The notes under the pieces were generated by a model, which was not told where the DNA came from, searched no databases, and saw only the letters and a program-made list of their open reading frames with translations. 64,000 nt of DNA from Nannocystis pusilla. Its GTDB lineage: Bacteria > Myxococcota_A > Polyangia > Nannocystales > Nannocystaceae. The stretch covers positions 248,001 to 312,000 of the forward strand of contig NZ_JAIRAU010000005.1 in the NCBI RefSeq assembly GCF_020073745.1, read 5' to 3'. Position numbers and translations under genes: made by a program. Below, piece after piece: positions 28,801 to 36,962 of the stretch (position 1 is the stretch's first letter; every line of letters starts with the position of its first letter).

Positions 28801-30555
28801 TGTGTGAATGCAGCGAGCCTCGCTATCCGGGCCGTCGTATTCGAAGTGGAAATTGAGGCCGTTGCGATCGGTCTCACGGACGAGGAGGTGGTTGCTGTAG
28901 CGGTAGCGGGTCGGCTGATCGAGGACGTCGCGGACTTCGACGAGATCGCCGTGCCGATCGTAGGTGTAGCGGACCCAGGTCATGCGGCGGTCGCCCTGGG
29001 GCGTGGGGCCGTGGATCGCTACGATACGCCCGTCGTCGTCGTTCTCGACGTCGAAGCTGCGTCCGCCCGAGTCGACGATCCGGGTGAGGCGACCGGCGAC
29101 AGACCAGCTCAGGCGGATCTGCTGACCCGCGACGTCGGCGATCGCCTGCAATGGAACCGCCGCGCCCTCGACCGGCAGTCCGAAGCGATACTCCAGGCCA
29201 TCCGCGAGGCGCAGGCTGTAGCCGCCACGGTCGCGCACGAGAGTGGCGCGCTCGTCGCGGTCGAAGCTGGTCTGACCGGGGTGTAGGGCGTGGAATGCGA
29301 GGCTGCGGCCATCGGCAAGGCGCACGGCCACCGCGCCATCGGCCTCGCACAACGCCATGTCGAAGCTGTGGTGCCAGTTGCGGCCGAGAGGTCCGGCATA
29401 CGTGTCCGCCGAGTGGTACTCGCGCTCGAAGCGGAACGGCAGCGGGCCCGCGAGGTTGAGGTCGACGTCGGCAGTGAAGACATTCCCGGTGATCACGTCG
29501 ACCGGGTGACCGGTGACGAAGCAGATCGCGCGAGCGACCTGGCGCCGCACGTTGCGCGAGACGCCAAGCCGCCGCATGGCGGTCGACGCGCGGCGGCGCG
29601 CGCTGTTGGATAGCCGCTGCCAGAAGCGACTGTTGCGCTGGAGGTCGCGCAGGCGCTTGAGGCCCTTGGTGATCAGCTTGAGAAGGCCGCCGATCAGCTC
29701 GAGCAGGTCGGGCATCGGGAAGCCGCCGATCAGCACCGACGGATTGCCCATCATCACCACGCCGATGCCGGGGGGGATGCCAGGGTCCTTGCCGAGCAGG
29801 GCCTTGATCGCCATCGAAGCCGCGTCAGCGGCCGCCTGCGCCGCGGCCATGGCAGCCCCGAGCGCGTTGCCTGCGGTCGCCTGGGCGCCGGCGCCGACCG
29901 CTCCCATCGCCACGCCGACGGCGTTCAGCGCCTTGGCGAAGCCGTTCATCGCCGACAGCGGGTTGCAGTGGCGGGTGATGTCGAACATCCGCGCCGCCCG
30001 CGAGCCACCGATGAAAGTGTTGCTCGACCCCGTGAAGATCTCGAGGCCCGGCGAGAGCGAGCCGCAGGTGAGGGCCAGGCCGACGTCGCTGGCGCGAGCC
30101 GCCGGTACGCCACCGTGCAGCACGCTGACGCATCCCGGCGCCAGGACGGTGCCGATGCTGGGCAACGGGACCGGCGGCGCCGGCGGGATGAGGCTCGGCG
30201 GGTGCAAGTGGGCGTGCAATGGCCCGACGTGCGGCATCAAGAGGGTCGCAGCCGGTAGGCCAGGCATCAGCGCCGCCAGCGGCGCGGTGACCATGGCGAA
30301 GCCGGTGTCGAGCATTTCAAAGGGCGCGGACAGGAGGCCGAGCGCACCGCCGACGTATTGCTGAATCACCCCGCATGCCCCCTGATTGGGGTCGGGTGCG
30401 CTGCGGAATGGCGTGACGGCGCGATTGACGACGTCGGCGACGGCGTCGATCGTCGTATTGCCTGACGGGCCGATCAGCGGCGGCGGTGCCTCCACCGGAG
30501 TGTCCACCGGTCGCGGCCGCGGGAGGCCCTTGATCGCGTCGACGGTGTTGCTCAT
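25888..30555 (-). CDS. PAAR-Rhs polymorphic toxin with TNT-like C-terminal domain
   Basis: 1555 residues. N-terminal hydrophobic segments (about 40-100) precede a PAAR-like tip domain (GTVLAPGCVSVLHGGVPAAR, later TFIGGSRAAR and PSVLIGGFPMPD). Dozens of YD/Rhs repeats such as YDRHGDLVEVRD and YDPLGRRISKRY then form the toxin-enclosing shell. The core ends at about 1392 with GLYYNRYRYYDPDTGVYVS, DPLGLDGG and ADPLGL, the usual self-cleavage region. The last 163 residues are the variable toxin. VVTYEVTQPLPAKVGPVGP and GGGSQIEMV resemble the TNT NAD-glycohydrolase domain, with the Gln after GGGS in the position of its catalytic Gln; this match is tentative. It follows the TPR gene by one base, last in a three-gene operon. 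Confidence 0.9.
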   Translation of the reverse strand: MSNTVDAIKGLPRPRPVDTPVEAPPPLIGPSGNTTIDAVADVVNRAVTPFRSAPDPNQGACGVIQQYVGGALGLLSAPFEMLDTGFAMVTAPLAALMPGLPAATLLMPHVGPLHAHLHPPSLIPPAPPVPLPSIGTVLAPGCVSVLHGGVPAARASDVGLALTCGSLSPGLEIFTGSSNTFIGGSRAARMFDITRHCNPLSAMNGFAKALNAVGVAMGAVGAGAQATAGNALGAAMAAAQAAADAASMAIKALLGKDPGIPPGIGVVMMGNPSVLIGGFPMPDLLELIGGLLKLITKGLKRLRDLQRNSRFWQRLSNSARRRASTAMRRLGVSRNVRRQVARAICFVTGHPVDVITGNVFTADVDLNLAGPLPFRFEREYHSADTYAGPLGRNWHHSFDMALCEADGAVAVRLADGRSLAFHALHPGQTSFDRDERATLVRDRGGYSLRLADGLEYRFGLPVEGAAVPLQAIADVAGQQIRLSWSVAGRLTRIVDSGGRSFDVENDDDGRIVAIHGPTPQGDRRMTWVRYTYDRHGDLVEVRDVLDQPTRYRYSNHLLVRETDRNGLNFHFEYDGPDSEARCIHTWGDGGIHDHRLAYDDLARTTTVLDSYGRPTVYLRGENGLALARTDALGSIERWTYNDFHQLVVETDALGHTTYYAYDERGNRTRVVGPDGSVLSLHFDESDRLVRATDVMGAWWQWHHDPSGRLIQRDGPDGSVGFVWERGLLTAMVNVAGQRTTLGYDEHRNLVSIRTPDGGTIRYDFDGLGRAIAATDPFGQVQRRRFDSLGRVIEVHDTDRSVRRLEYDPMGNVVRVRDGAREVHFTYKGTGRLASRREADRSIRLEYDREERLTSVIDEKGQVDRFELDAVGQVVAEIGFTGVRRTLKRDAKGRVTAIRRASGRVSEFQYDPVDRLIAAQHSDGGRETFVYRLDGQLIEAHNEVASVSFERDVRGRVLREIQGEHWVETRYDRRGLRIGLESSLGAAQKIERGAAGDVVALRCWTGDAIGGPATWSAQIERDALGQELERMLPGHVRSSWQRDEIGRPTHHLVRRFDAGGHPTADAPLHDRRYTWDRMRLREVVDAELGVTRYGHDLGGRLAWARTETCDGSRLDVRAPDVLGNVYRSEDRSDRHYGPGGRLELSHGPNGSVRHEYDADGNLVVKHGPKGTWRYHWNDRGQLVRVDRPDGDCVEFTYDPLGRRISKRYRGKLTRWVWDGHVPLHEWVEDERHDAAREPDDPPDQEPIADDEREAAVRAHPIHGPPADALITWVFDPDSFVPAAKFVGGRCFSIVTDFLGMPVAMLDAEGERVWSAAFDTYGNATVVEGDPGACPLRWPGQYADEETGLYYNRYRYYDPDTGVYVSPDPLGLDGGMRPYAYCGDPLTFADPLGLTAGGCNSRLQFYAWNMFQRATAGQFGSRAEAAAAYKRLYHGQSPWPEGYTPHAMVLPVGTQFHMAVSQGQESTRPGGFGTQDHIPNQAYVRQQLAVTEEWKQSIERVVTYEVTQPLPAKVGPVGPQVDHATGAYLPGGGSQIEMVVPRDKRMDYLRVVSERTL

Positions 30556-30556
30556 G

Positions 30557-31855
30557 TCAACGCGACGGGGAGGTGGGTTCGGCCCGACGGCCGACCTGCG
30601 TCAGATCGTGTCGGGCTTTCGCGGCGTCAGCTTGACGACCCGCGCGCTCGTGTTGCTCGATGAGCGCGGTCAGGCTCTTGCGCTGACCGTCGTGGTACTC
30701 GAACGTCGCGGCGAGGGTGGCCGCTTGCCGCCAGCTCGCCACGGCCTCGGTCGGCTTGCCGCCCCCGAGCTGGGCCCTGCCCTTGTCGTGCAAGGCGTCG
30801 CAGCAGGCGGTGTGGTTGAGGCCCTTCCTGGCGAGCTCGGCCGCGTTCCCGAGGTAGACCTCGGCCTCGGCGTAGTCGCCGATCCGCAGCGCCGAGCGAC
30901 CTGCGCCCAGCATCGGGTTCAGCATCAACGGCAACACGCCGGTCGGAGCGACGAGCGCGAGCGCCTGGCGGTGACGGGCGAGCGCGGCGTGATGGTCGCC
31001 CTGCGCGTCAGCGACCTCGCCGGCGCCGCTCAGACACAGCGCCTGCATGCCCGGCTGCTCCTTACCCTCGAAGTACTCGTAGACCGCAGCGTACTTGGCG
31101 AGCGCGTCGGCATATCGCTTGTATGCCAGGTCGACAGCAGCGAGCTGGAACAAGCCGAGGATGCGCTGCTGCGGCGGCTTTGAGCGGTCGGCGACCGAGG
31201 CGACAAGATCGTCGTGCATGCGCTCGGGGCTGAAGTCGAGGTCCATGGCCAACACGGCCTTGACCTTGAGCTGCTCAAGTCGTGGAACGAGCACGGGCGC
31301 GACTCGGTTGTCGCGGATGAACAGCCGATGGCGAGGCGCGAGCTCGGGCTGCAGGAGGCGGACGACGAAGTCGGTGTAGGCGCCCGGATCCAGGAGCTTG
31401 AGCGGCATCAACGACCAGACCACCCGATAGTCGCCAGCCGGCACGAGCGCATCGACATGGGTGAGCAAGGCATGGAAGCGCGCGACGGGGTCGCGCCGTG
31501 AGTCCGTGACCGCGGGCGGCGGTCGACGCCACGGATCGAGTGCATACACACGATCGGCTTCGAGGTGCTCATCCCCACGCTCGACGCGGACTCGCTTGTC
31601 GGCCTGCATCGCCGCTGCGGCCTCGATCTGGCCGAGCAGCCCACGGACGACCTCGTCGACCCAGCTCTGCGACGCGCGAAACTCGTGGGCGAAGGTCAGG
31701 TAGATTGCGTGCTCGCTGTCTCGGTCGAGCCCGTCGAGAGCCTTGAGCGGGTAGAGCAGGTCGTCGTCGTCGGCCGAGAGCACCATGGCCCGGTAGTCGT
31801 CCTGGCGGACGAACTCCTCCATCGCCTCGGTCATCGCCTCGACACGCTCGGACAT
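30557..31855 (-). CDS. TPR-repeat protein of the Rhs operon
   Basis: 432-residue cytosolic protein. The ATG at 31855 follows GGGGAGGGTGAGGGG, a strong ribosome-binding site. The N-terminal half (residues 1-230) has no recognised domain. The C-terminal half contains tetratricopeptide-like helical pairs (YKRYADALAKYAAVYEYF; HHAALARHRQALALV; RIGDYAEAEVYLGNAAELA; TEAVASWRQAATLAA). It sits 14 bases after the spike gene and one base before rhs. That position suggests an effector chaperone or loading adaptor for the Rhs toxin. This role is inferred from gene order. Confidence 0.7.
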   Translation of the reverse strand: MSERVEAMTEAMEEFVRQDDYRAMVLSADDDDLLYPLKALDGLDRDSEHAIYLTFAHEFRASQSWVDEVVRGLLGQIEAAAAMQADKRVRVERGDEHLEADRVYALDPWRRPPPAVTDSRRDPVARFHALLTHVDALVPAGDYRVVWSLMPLKLLDPGAYTDFVVRLLQPELAPRHRLFIRDNRVAPVLVPRLEQLKVKAVLAMDLDFSPERMHDDLVASVADRSKPPQQRILGLFQLAAVDLAYKRYADALAKYAAVYEYFEGKEQPGMQALCLSGAGEVADAQGDHHAALARHRQALALVAPTGVLPLMLNPMLGAGRSALRIGDYAEAEVYLGNAAELARKGLNHTACCDALHDKGRAQLGGGKPTEAVASWRQAATLAATFEYHDGQRKSLTALIEQHERAGRQADAAKARHDLTQVGRRAEPTSPSR

Positions 31856-31869
31856 CCCCTCACCCTCCC

Positions 31870-32505
31870 CTAGTTGAGCCGGATCACGTGCGAGCGGACG
31901 ATCATGTCGCCGTCCGTGCGGATGTCGACGCCGCCATCGCGCGCGTTGAGCTCGATGCGGTCGGCTCCGAAGCGGAGGCAACCGGCGACCTCGACCGCCG
32001 TGTTGGCCTGCATCAGCCGCAGCTCGGGCCCGTTCACGGTAGCAGCGATCTGCAGCAACGGCCGGCCGTCCGGGCCCTTGACCGTTAACGACTCGCCGGC
32101 GCCGAGGCGCAGCTCCGGGCCCGATTCCGCCGGGAGCGTCGGCCCAGCGCTCGCCGGCTCATGCACTCGGCCCGCGAGCACGCCCACGACGACCGGCTCG
32201 GGCCAGTTGAGGGGCTTGCTGACCAGCACCTGTTGGCCCGCTCGGAGCCGCAGGTCCGCGAGGGTCGGGAGCCACGCAGCCGGCGCCTGGCCGTCGGCGC
32301 CCTGGAGTTGCACGAATACTCGCCGCGGGAGGTGGGGGTGATGAGTATCGAGGCACTCGCCAATCAGGGTGCCCGCCCCGAAGCCAGCAGCCTGTACCTG
32401 GGCCGCGTGCTCGAGGAGCTCTTCGAGCATGGCCGTGTCGGAACCCGCGGATGAGAGAGCCGAAGCCGAGGCGCTCTCGGGCGCGTGCTCAGTGGGTGAC
32501 TTCAC
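31870..32505 (-). CDS. DUF6484-type OB/beta-helix mini-spike protein
   Basis: 211 residues. A GTG at 32505 is chosen because TGGAGG lies 8 bases upstream; longer starts lack this. An OB-fold-like stretch (TLIGECLDT, RVFVQLQGADG, AAWLPTL, GQQVLVSKPLNWPEPVVVG) matches my recollection of DUF6484 proteins found with type VI loci. A beta-helix-like tail with alternating hydrophobics follows (ELRLGAGESLTVKG, GADRIELNARDGGVDIRTDG). The layout mirrors the gp5-like C-terminal half of VgrG without the gp27 part. First gene of the operon with the TPR and Rhs proteins, so it may act as tip or adaptor for that toxin. Family assignment is moderate. Confidence 0.65.
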   Translation of the reverse strand: MKSPTEHAPESASASALSSAGSDTAMLEELLEHAAQVQAAGFGAGTLIGECLDTHHPHLPRRVFVQLQGADGQAPAAWLPTLADLRLRAGQQVLVSKPLNWPEPVVVGVLAGRVHEPASAGPTLPAESGPELRLGAGESLTVKGPDGRPLLQIAATVNGPELRLMQANTAVEVAGCLRFGADRIELNARDGGVDIRTDGDMIVRSHVIRLN

Positions 32506-32843
32506 GACAGACGCCTCCAGCACGAGGAGGGAGGCGAGTGCTCTGGACAAGGGCGAGACCAGAAAGGGGGTCGCCTCAATCGGAGCGTCATTGATACGAT
32601 GGTACGATCGAGCATTTGGCCGCGGCAAGACGCATCCGAGCGCTTAATCGCGCTTGGCCAACTCACGCATTCGAACATGTTGCGCGCTGGATTTCCTGCA
32701 GCGCGGAATTGGCCTCTTTTCGGAGCGTCTTTACGGATCGCAGCCGTCGGGCGTTTCGCGCAAGGACAAGTCGGTCTGCCACGGGCCGCGGCCGGCCCGC
32801 CGGCCTACTTTACCGGGCGTGGCCTCACGGTTAGCTTCGCCTG
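32506..32843. promoter_or_regulatory. Divergent intergenic region between toxin and kinase operons
   Basis: 338 bases with no convincing gene. The two flanking operons are transcribed away from each other, so both promoters should lie here. The middle (about 32570-32700) is less GC-rich, with ACGATGGTACGATCGAG and similar. No clear -35/-10 pair or operator could be assigned. Confidence 0.45.
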
Positions 32844-34520
32844 GTGAAGTTCACCGAGGAAGAGCTCGGCGAGGTGGAGCGGACGGAGGCGCACGATGCC
32901 TCGACCGTGCACCAGCCGTCGCGGGCGGATACGCGGGCCGGGCTCCTGGTGGCCGAGCGCTACCGGATCATGGAGCGCCTGGGCAAGGGCGGCATGGCCG
33001 CCGTGTACCGTGCTGTCGACCGCGAGTCGGGCGTGGAGTACGCGGTGAAGTTCCTCGACCGTCGATTCACGGCCGACCCCGACATGGGGCGACGCTGTCA
33101 GCGCGAAGCGCGGACGATGGCCGAAATCGAGAGTCGTCACGTCCCACGCGCATTCTTGGTCGGGACGACGCCAGAGAAAGAGATCTACTTCGTGATGGAG
33201 TTTCTGCGCGGGCGCGATCTCGAGCAGGTGCTCGCGCGCGAAGGCCCGCTCGCGTGGCGCCGGGCCGCGGCGATCGGACTCCAGCTGTGCGAGGCGCTGG
33301 CAGCGGCCCACGCCCGCAACATCATACACCGCGACGTCAAGCCGTCGAACTGCTTCCTCGTCGAAGGCGGCGACGCAGGCGACGATCTCGTGAAGTTGAT
33401 CGACTTCGGGATCGCCAAGGACCTCGACGCGAGCGGCGAGCAGACCAGCCTCGGGCTGGTGCTCGGGACGCCTGGTTACGTGGCTCCGGAGTTGCTCGCA
33501 GGCGAGGTGCGGCCGTCGCCGGGGACCGACGTGTATGGCCTCGGCGTGACGATCTACAAGTTGATGACCGGACGGCTGCCTTGGCGGCCGGGTAGCGCAG
33601 GTGAGGTGACGTACGCGCAGATGCACGAGCCGCCGCGGCCGCTCCACGAGCACGTGCGCGGGACGATGCCGCCGAGGGTCGAGGCGGTGGTGATGCAGGC
33701 GTTCGAGCGCGATCCGTCGCGGCGCTTCCGCTCGGTCGACGAGGTGATGGCTGCCCTGCGGCTGGCGCTCGATGAGCCGCGCGCGGTGCCGCCAAGCGGC
33801 TCGGCGCTGCGGGAGGCGCGGGCGCCGGTGTCTGCGCCAGCGCCTGGGTGGCGTCGTGAGACGGCGATCGTGATGGTGACGGCTGCGGCGCTGTTCGGAG
33901 GGGCGTGGTCCCTGGCACCGACGAAGAAGCCGGGACATGGCGGATCTGGACGGGTGCTGCTGTCCGCCGTGCGGCCGACGCCGACGCACCAGTTGCTCGT
34001 GCGTGAGGCGACAATCGCCGAAGACAGAATGCGCAGGCACGTCGTGAACGCGACGGATGAGGCGGCGCGTGGTGAGGTGGAGCGCGTCGAGACCCCGGGC
34101 GAGGGTCTGGCGCGTGAGGCTCCGCCGTCGCCCGTGGCGGAGGTTGCGGCTCCGGCCGCATCGCCGCCCCGAGAGCCGACGCCGGTGCCGGCGCGGCCGT
34201 TCTCTGCCAACAAGGTGCGCGCGCAGCTCGATCGGCGCCTCGCCGATCTGCGGGTGTGCGCGATGCCGGGCACGGACCGACTGCGCTTCACGTTGAAGGT
34301 GAGTCCGGAAGGTTCGGCGGACGAGGTGCAGGCATCGCCGGCGTCGTTTCGTCAGTGCGTGCTCGATCAGCTCGACGGGGCGTCGTTTCCGGCGAGTGAC
34401 GACGGCGGAGAGCTGACGTACACGTTCACGTCCAAGGACGCGCCGAAACCGGCGACGAAGAGCAAGAAACCTTCCAAGAGCGACCCGACGGACGACCTCC
34501 TGCCGGTGGGGGGAAAGTGA
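32844..34520 (+). CDS. Transmembrane Ser/Thr protein kinase, first gene of a disulfide operon
   Basis: 558-residue bacterial (Hanks-type) kinase with complete catalytic set. The glycine loop is LGKGGMAAVY, the catalytic Lys69 is in YAVKFLD, HRDVKPSN has Asp164, and DFGIAK has Asp187. GTPGYVAPE is the activation-segment end. A transmembrane segment at about 339-355 (AIVMVTAAALFGGAWSLA) leads to a Pro/Ala-rich linker and a small C-terminal domain with two Cys (LRVCAMPG, FRQCVLDQL), probably outside the cytoplasm. That domain resembles the SANKVRAQLDRR-type modules of myxobacterial kinases. GTG start at 32844. The last bases overlap the next GTG start (GTGA). Confidence 0.9.
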   Translation: MKFTEEELGEVERTEAHDASTVHQPSRADTRAGLLVAERYRIMERLGKGGMAAVYRAVDRESGVEYAVKFLDRRFTADPDMGRRCQREARTMAEIESRHVPRAFLVGTTPEKEIYFVMEFLRGRDLEQVLAREGPLAWRRAAAIGLQLCEALAAAHARNIIHRDVKPSNCFLVEGGDAGDDLVKLIDFGIAKDLDASGEQTSLGLVLGTPGYVAPELLAGEVRPSPGTDVYGLGVTIYKLMTGRLPWRPGSAGEVTYAQMHEPPRPLHEHVRGTMPPRVEAVVMQAFERDPSRRFRSVDEVMAALRLALDEPRAVPPSGSALREARAPVSAPAPGWRRETAIVMVTAAALFGGAWSLAPTKKPGHGGSGRVLLSAVRPTPTHQLLVREATIAEDRMRRHVVNATDEAARGEVERVETPGEGLAREAPPSPVAEVAAPAASPPREPTPVPARPFSANKVRAQLDRRLADLRVCAMPGTDRLRFTLKVSPEGSADEVQASPASFRQCVLDQLDGASFPASDDGGELTYTFTSKDAPKPATKSKKPSKSDPTDDLLPVGGK

Positions 34521-35782
34521 CGGCGCCGACGATGGTCGCTCCTCCCGAGCTCCCTCGACGGGTCCGCGTCGGGGCGGGTTTGACGCTCTTGTCTGGGGTC
34601 GTCGGGCTCGGCGTCAGCGCATGGCTGGTGCGGCTCAAATTCGGCGCCGACTACCTGTGCGACGCGAGCGGATGCACCGGCGGCGACGACGGGCCGTCGT
34701 GTGCCGAGGCGCTGAGTAGCGCGTGGTCGGAGCTGCTCGGGCTTCCGCTTGGCGTATGGTCGATCGGACATGTTCTCACGACCATGATGCTCGCGGCGGC
34801 CCTGCTGCGCGGGCGCGGTCCGCTGGCCGAGGTCGCCCCGCGCGGACTGCTGGGGCTCGGCGCGTTCGGTATCACGGTGTCGGCGGTCCTGGGGACCTAC
34901 GCGTTCACCCAGTTCACGCACATGTGCCCGTTCTGCATGGCGCTGTACGCGACGCTGACGCTGGCGTTCGTCGGCGCGTGGCTGATCCATGGGCCCTCGG
35001 ACCAGAGCGCCGGCGGGCAGCGGATCCGCGGGACGTTCTGGGCGGCGATGATCTGGGTGCTGACGACCGGCGGGCTCGCGGTCGGCTATCAGATCGCGGC
35101 GCGCAGGGCGAGTTGCCCGCCGCCGCCGCCCAATCCGCCGCCGGTCACGCTCGCAGCGACGGTCGACGCGCCGCGCTCCGCGGTGATGCTGTTCGTCGAC
35201 CCGACCTGCCCCCTTTGTCGGCGAGAGCTGCACTACTTGCAGCAATCGCTGCCGCGGTTGCACGCGCACGGGGCCGAGCTGTGGGTGTACATGTTCCCGC
35301 GCGCGAGCTGTGACGAGCGGTTCCTGCCGTCGCACGAGTTCGTCGACACCGAGGGAAGGCCGCAGGCGCACGGCGAGGCGCGCGGCAACAATGCGTGCCT
35401 CGGGGCGCTGGCGGCGTTGTGTGCGGAGCAGTTGGCTCCCGGGCGCGGGCTCGAGGCGCTCGCGGCGCTGTTCGACCTGCAGGACACGGAGGCGCCGCGG
35501 TTCACGATCGAGAAGGTGGAGCGAGCGCTCGGCGAGGTCACGGAGACGCTCGGGCCGGGCGGGAAGCTGCGCACCTGCGTCGACGGTGAGGCCGCGGCGG
35601 CGACGCTGGCGGCCCAGCAGCGCTACTTGCTCTCGTGGGTGAAGGCGCGAGGCGGACGGGTGAGCGTTCCGCAGGCGTTCGTGGTTCCCATCGTCGATGA
35701 GACGCTGCACCTCGACGACGCGATGCCGACAACGAGCGCCGGAAAGATCCTCAAGCTCATTGAGACGCCCGGGTCGAAGTAG
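34517..35782 (+). CDS. VKOR-DsbA fusion, disulfide-forming membrane enzyme
   Basis: 421 residues. The N-terminal half is a vitamin K epoxide reductase domain with about five membrane segments. It has a first Cys pair in CDASGC, the conserved GPSCAEALSSAWSELLGLPLG loop, and the active-site pair CPFC at 137-140. After a Pro-rich hinge (SCPPPPPNPPP) comes a thioredoxin/DsbA-like domain with CPLC at 231-234. Family knowledge: the VKOR part passes electrons to quinone and re-oxidises the thioredoxin part, which oxidises Cys pairs in exported proteins. The start overlaps the kinase gene and a further overlapping gene series follows. Confidence 0.9.
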   Translation: MTAPTMVAPPELPRRVRVGAGLTLLSGVVGLGVSAWLVRLKFGADYLCDASGCTGGDDGPSCAEALSSAWSELLGLPLGVWSIGHVLTTMMLAAALLRGRGPLAEVAPRGLLGLGAFGITVSAVLGTYAFTQFTHMCPFCMALYATLTLAFVGAWLIHGPSDQSAGGQRIRGTFWAAMIWVLTTGGLAVGYQIAARRASCPPPPPNPPPVTLAATVDAPRSAVMLFVDPTCPLCRRELHYLQQSLPRLHAHGAELWVYMFPRASCDERFLPSHEFVDTEGRPQAHGEARGNNACLGALAALCAEQLAPGRGLEALAALFDLQDTEAPRFTIEKVERALGEVTETLGPGGKLRTCVDGEAAAATLAAQQRYLLSWVKARGGRVSVPQAFVVPIVDETLHLDDAMPTTSAGKILKLIETPGSK

Positions 35783-35784
35783 AT

Positions 35785-36801
35785 ATGGCGATGTCGTTCC
35801 ATGGGTTGGCCAAGGTCGTGGGCGCGCTGGTGGCGGCGGTCTGGGCGACGGCGCTGTTCGTCGCATACATGGTGGTCGCGCTGCGCGGAACATCTGTCGA
35901 CACGAGCGACGGGGCACGGGTCTGCGACCCGCGCCAGCCGGACGAGGAGCAATGTCCCGAGGGCAACTGGTGCGTCCATGGGGAGTGCACACCGCGCGAG
36001 GAGCCCCAGGTCGCCCAGCGGGGCGAGCAGTGCCGCGATTGTCCGTGCGACGTCGGCTTGCAGTGCGGCGCAGATCTTCGCTGCCGCCCGCGCAACGAGC
36101 CAGAGCCCCCCGCGCCCACGTGTGGTGATCCTGCCGTCGAGGCGGCGGTCGCCCGCTTGACCCAAGCGTGCCTACAGCGGCGACACAGCGTGCAGGACCA
36201 GGTCGAGAACGGACAAGGGTGCAGCGCCGACGAATGGCGGGCGCTGCTCGCCGACGACGAGCAGATGAATACGCTGCTCGCGGCGTTCCCGGACCGGCTG
36301 GCGGTGTTCTTCCCGTCGGGCGAGCCGCGCGCCCGACAGCCGTGGCCGGACGCGCTGACGCGGGCGCACATGGTCGGGGAGTTGGCGCGCCACGCCGAGG
36401 CACTGAGCAAGGCGAAGATGTTGTTCGTGCTCGGCCGAGCGAGCCCCGACGGCAACCCGGCCGACGATTACGCGCTGGCGCTGCGGCGGATCAACGCGGT
36501 CGAGCGGCTCATCGATGTCGCGCTCGGCCGCGAGAAGCCGAGCGAGCGGGGCGCTGGCCCGATGCTCATCGGCTCGGGTGCGCCGAGCGATCGGCCGATC
36601 GCGCTGGAGGCGTTCGTCCGCAACTACGCGGGTACGCAGACCCCGATCGCGACGTCGCGGGCGGAGAGCGAGCGGCTCGCCGCCGCGTTCGCGGCGATCC
36701 GCGCGGGTGAGCCAGTGCCGGGGCGGCGCTCGCTGGAACGCGATGTCAATCGCATGGTCCTGGTGATCCCAGTGCCGTGCGCGGGGACGAAGGAGGAGTG
36801 A
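35785..36801 (+). CDS. Membrane-anchored Cys-rich protein with OmpA-like C-terminus
   Basis: 338 residues. One N-terminal membrane segment (GLAKVVGALVAAVWATALFV) precedes a Cys-rich part with paired Cys (CPEGNWCVHGEC; CRDCPCDVGLQC), probably disulfide-bonded outside the cytoplasm. The C-terminal half has an OmpA/peptidoglycan-binding-like pattern (AKMLFVLGRASPDG, ADDYALALRRINAVERLI), so it may tether the complex to the cell wall. It begins two bases after the VKOR-DsbA gene and its stop overlaps the next ATG (TGATG). The OmpA assignment is tentative. Confidence 0.65.
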   Translation: MAMSFHGLAKVVGALVAAVWATALFVAYMVVALRGTSVDTSDGARVCDPRQPDEEQCPEGNWCVHGECTPREEPQVAQRGEQCRDCPCDVGLQCGADLRCRPRNEPEPPAPTCGDPAVEAAVARLTQACLQRRHSVQDQVENGQGCSADEWRALLADDEQMNTLLAAFPDRLAVFFPSGEPRARQPWPDALTRAHMVGELARHAEALSKAKMLFVLGRASPDGNPADDYALALRRINAVERLIDVALGREKPSERGAGPMLIGSGAPSDRPIALEAFVRNYAGTQTPIATSRAESERLAAAFAAIRAGEPVPGRRSLERDVNRMVLVIPVPCAGTKEE

Positions 36802-36962
36802 TGACTTCAACGACAGTACTACGCTTGTTGCTGGCCGCGGCGCTCGCAGCGACGTTCGCCGTGTTCACAGCGGCAGTCGCTGTTTGGCGCATCATCGGCG
36901 TCGAGAACGAGGTCCTGGGGGCGCGCAGCGCCTGCGACTGCTGCGAGGAATCAGGGCGGTGA
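36801..36962 (+). CDS. Tiny single-span membrane protein
   Basis: 53 residues with one hydrophobic segment (VLRLLLAAALAATFAVFTAAV) and a tail containing CDCCEES. GGAGGAG immediately precedes the ATG. It overlaps the previous gene by one base and the next by one base (TGATG), so it is firmly part of the operon. A membrane adaptor with a redox or metal-binding Cys cluster is a reasonable guess. Confidence 0.7.
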   Translation: MTSTTVLRLLLAAALAATFAVFTAAVAVWRIIGVENEVLGARSACDCCEESGR

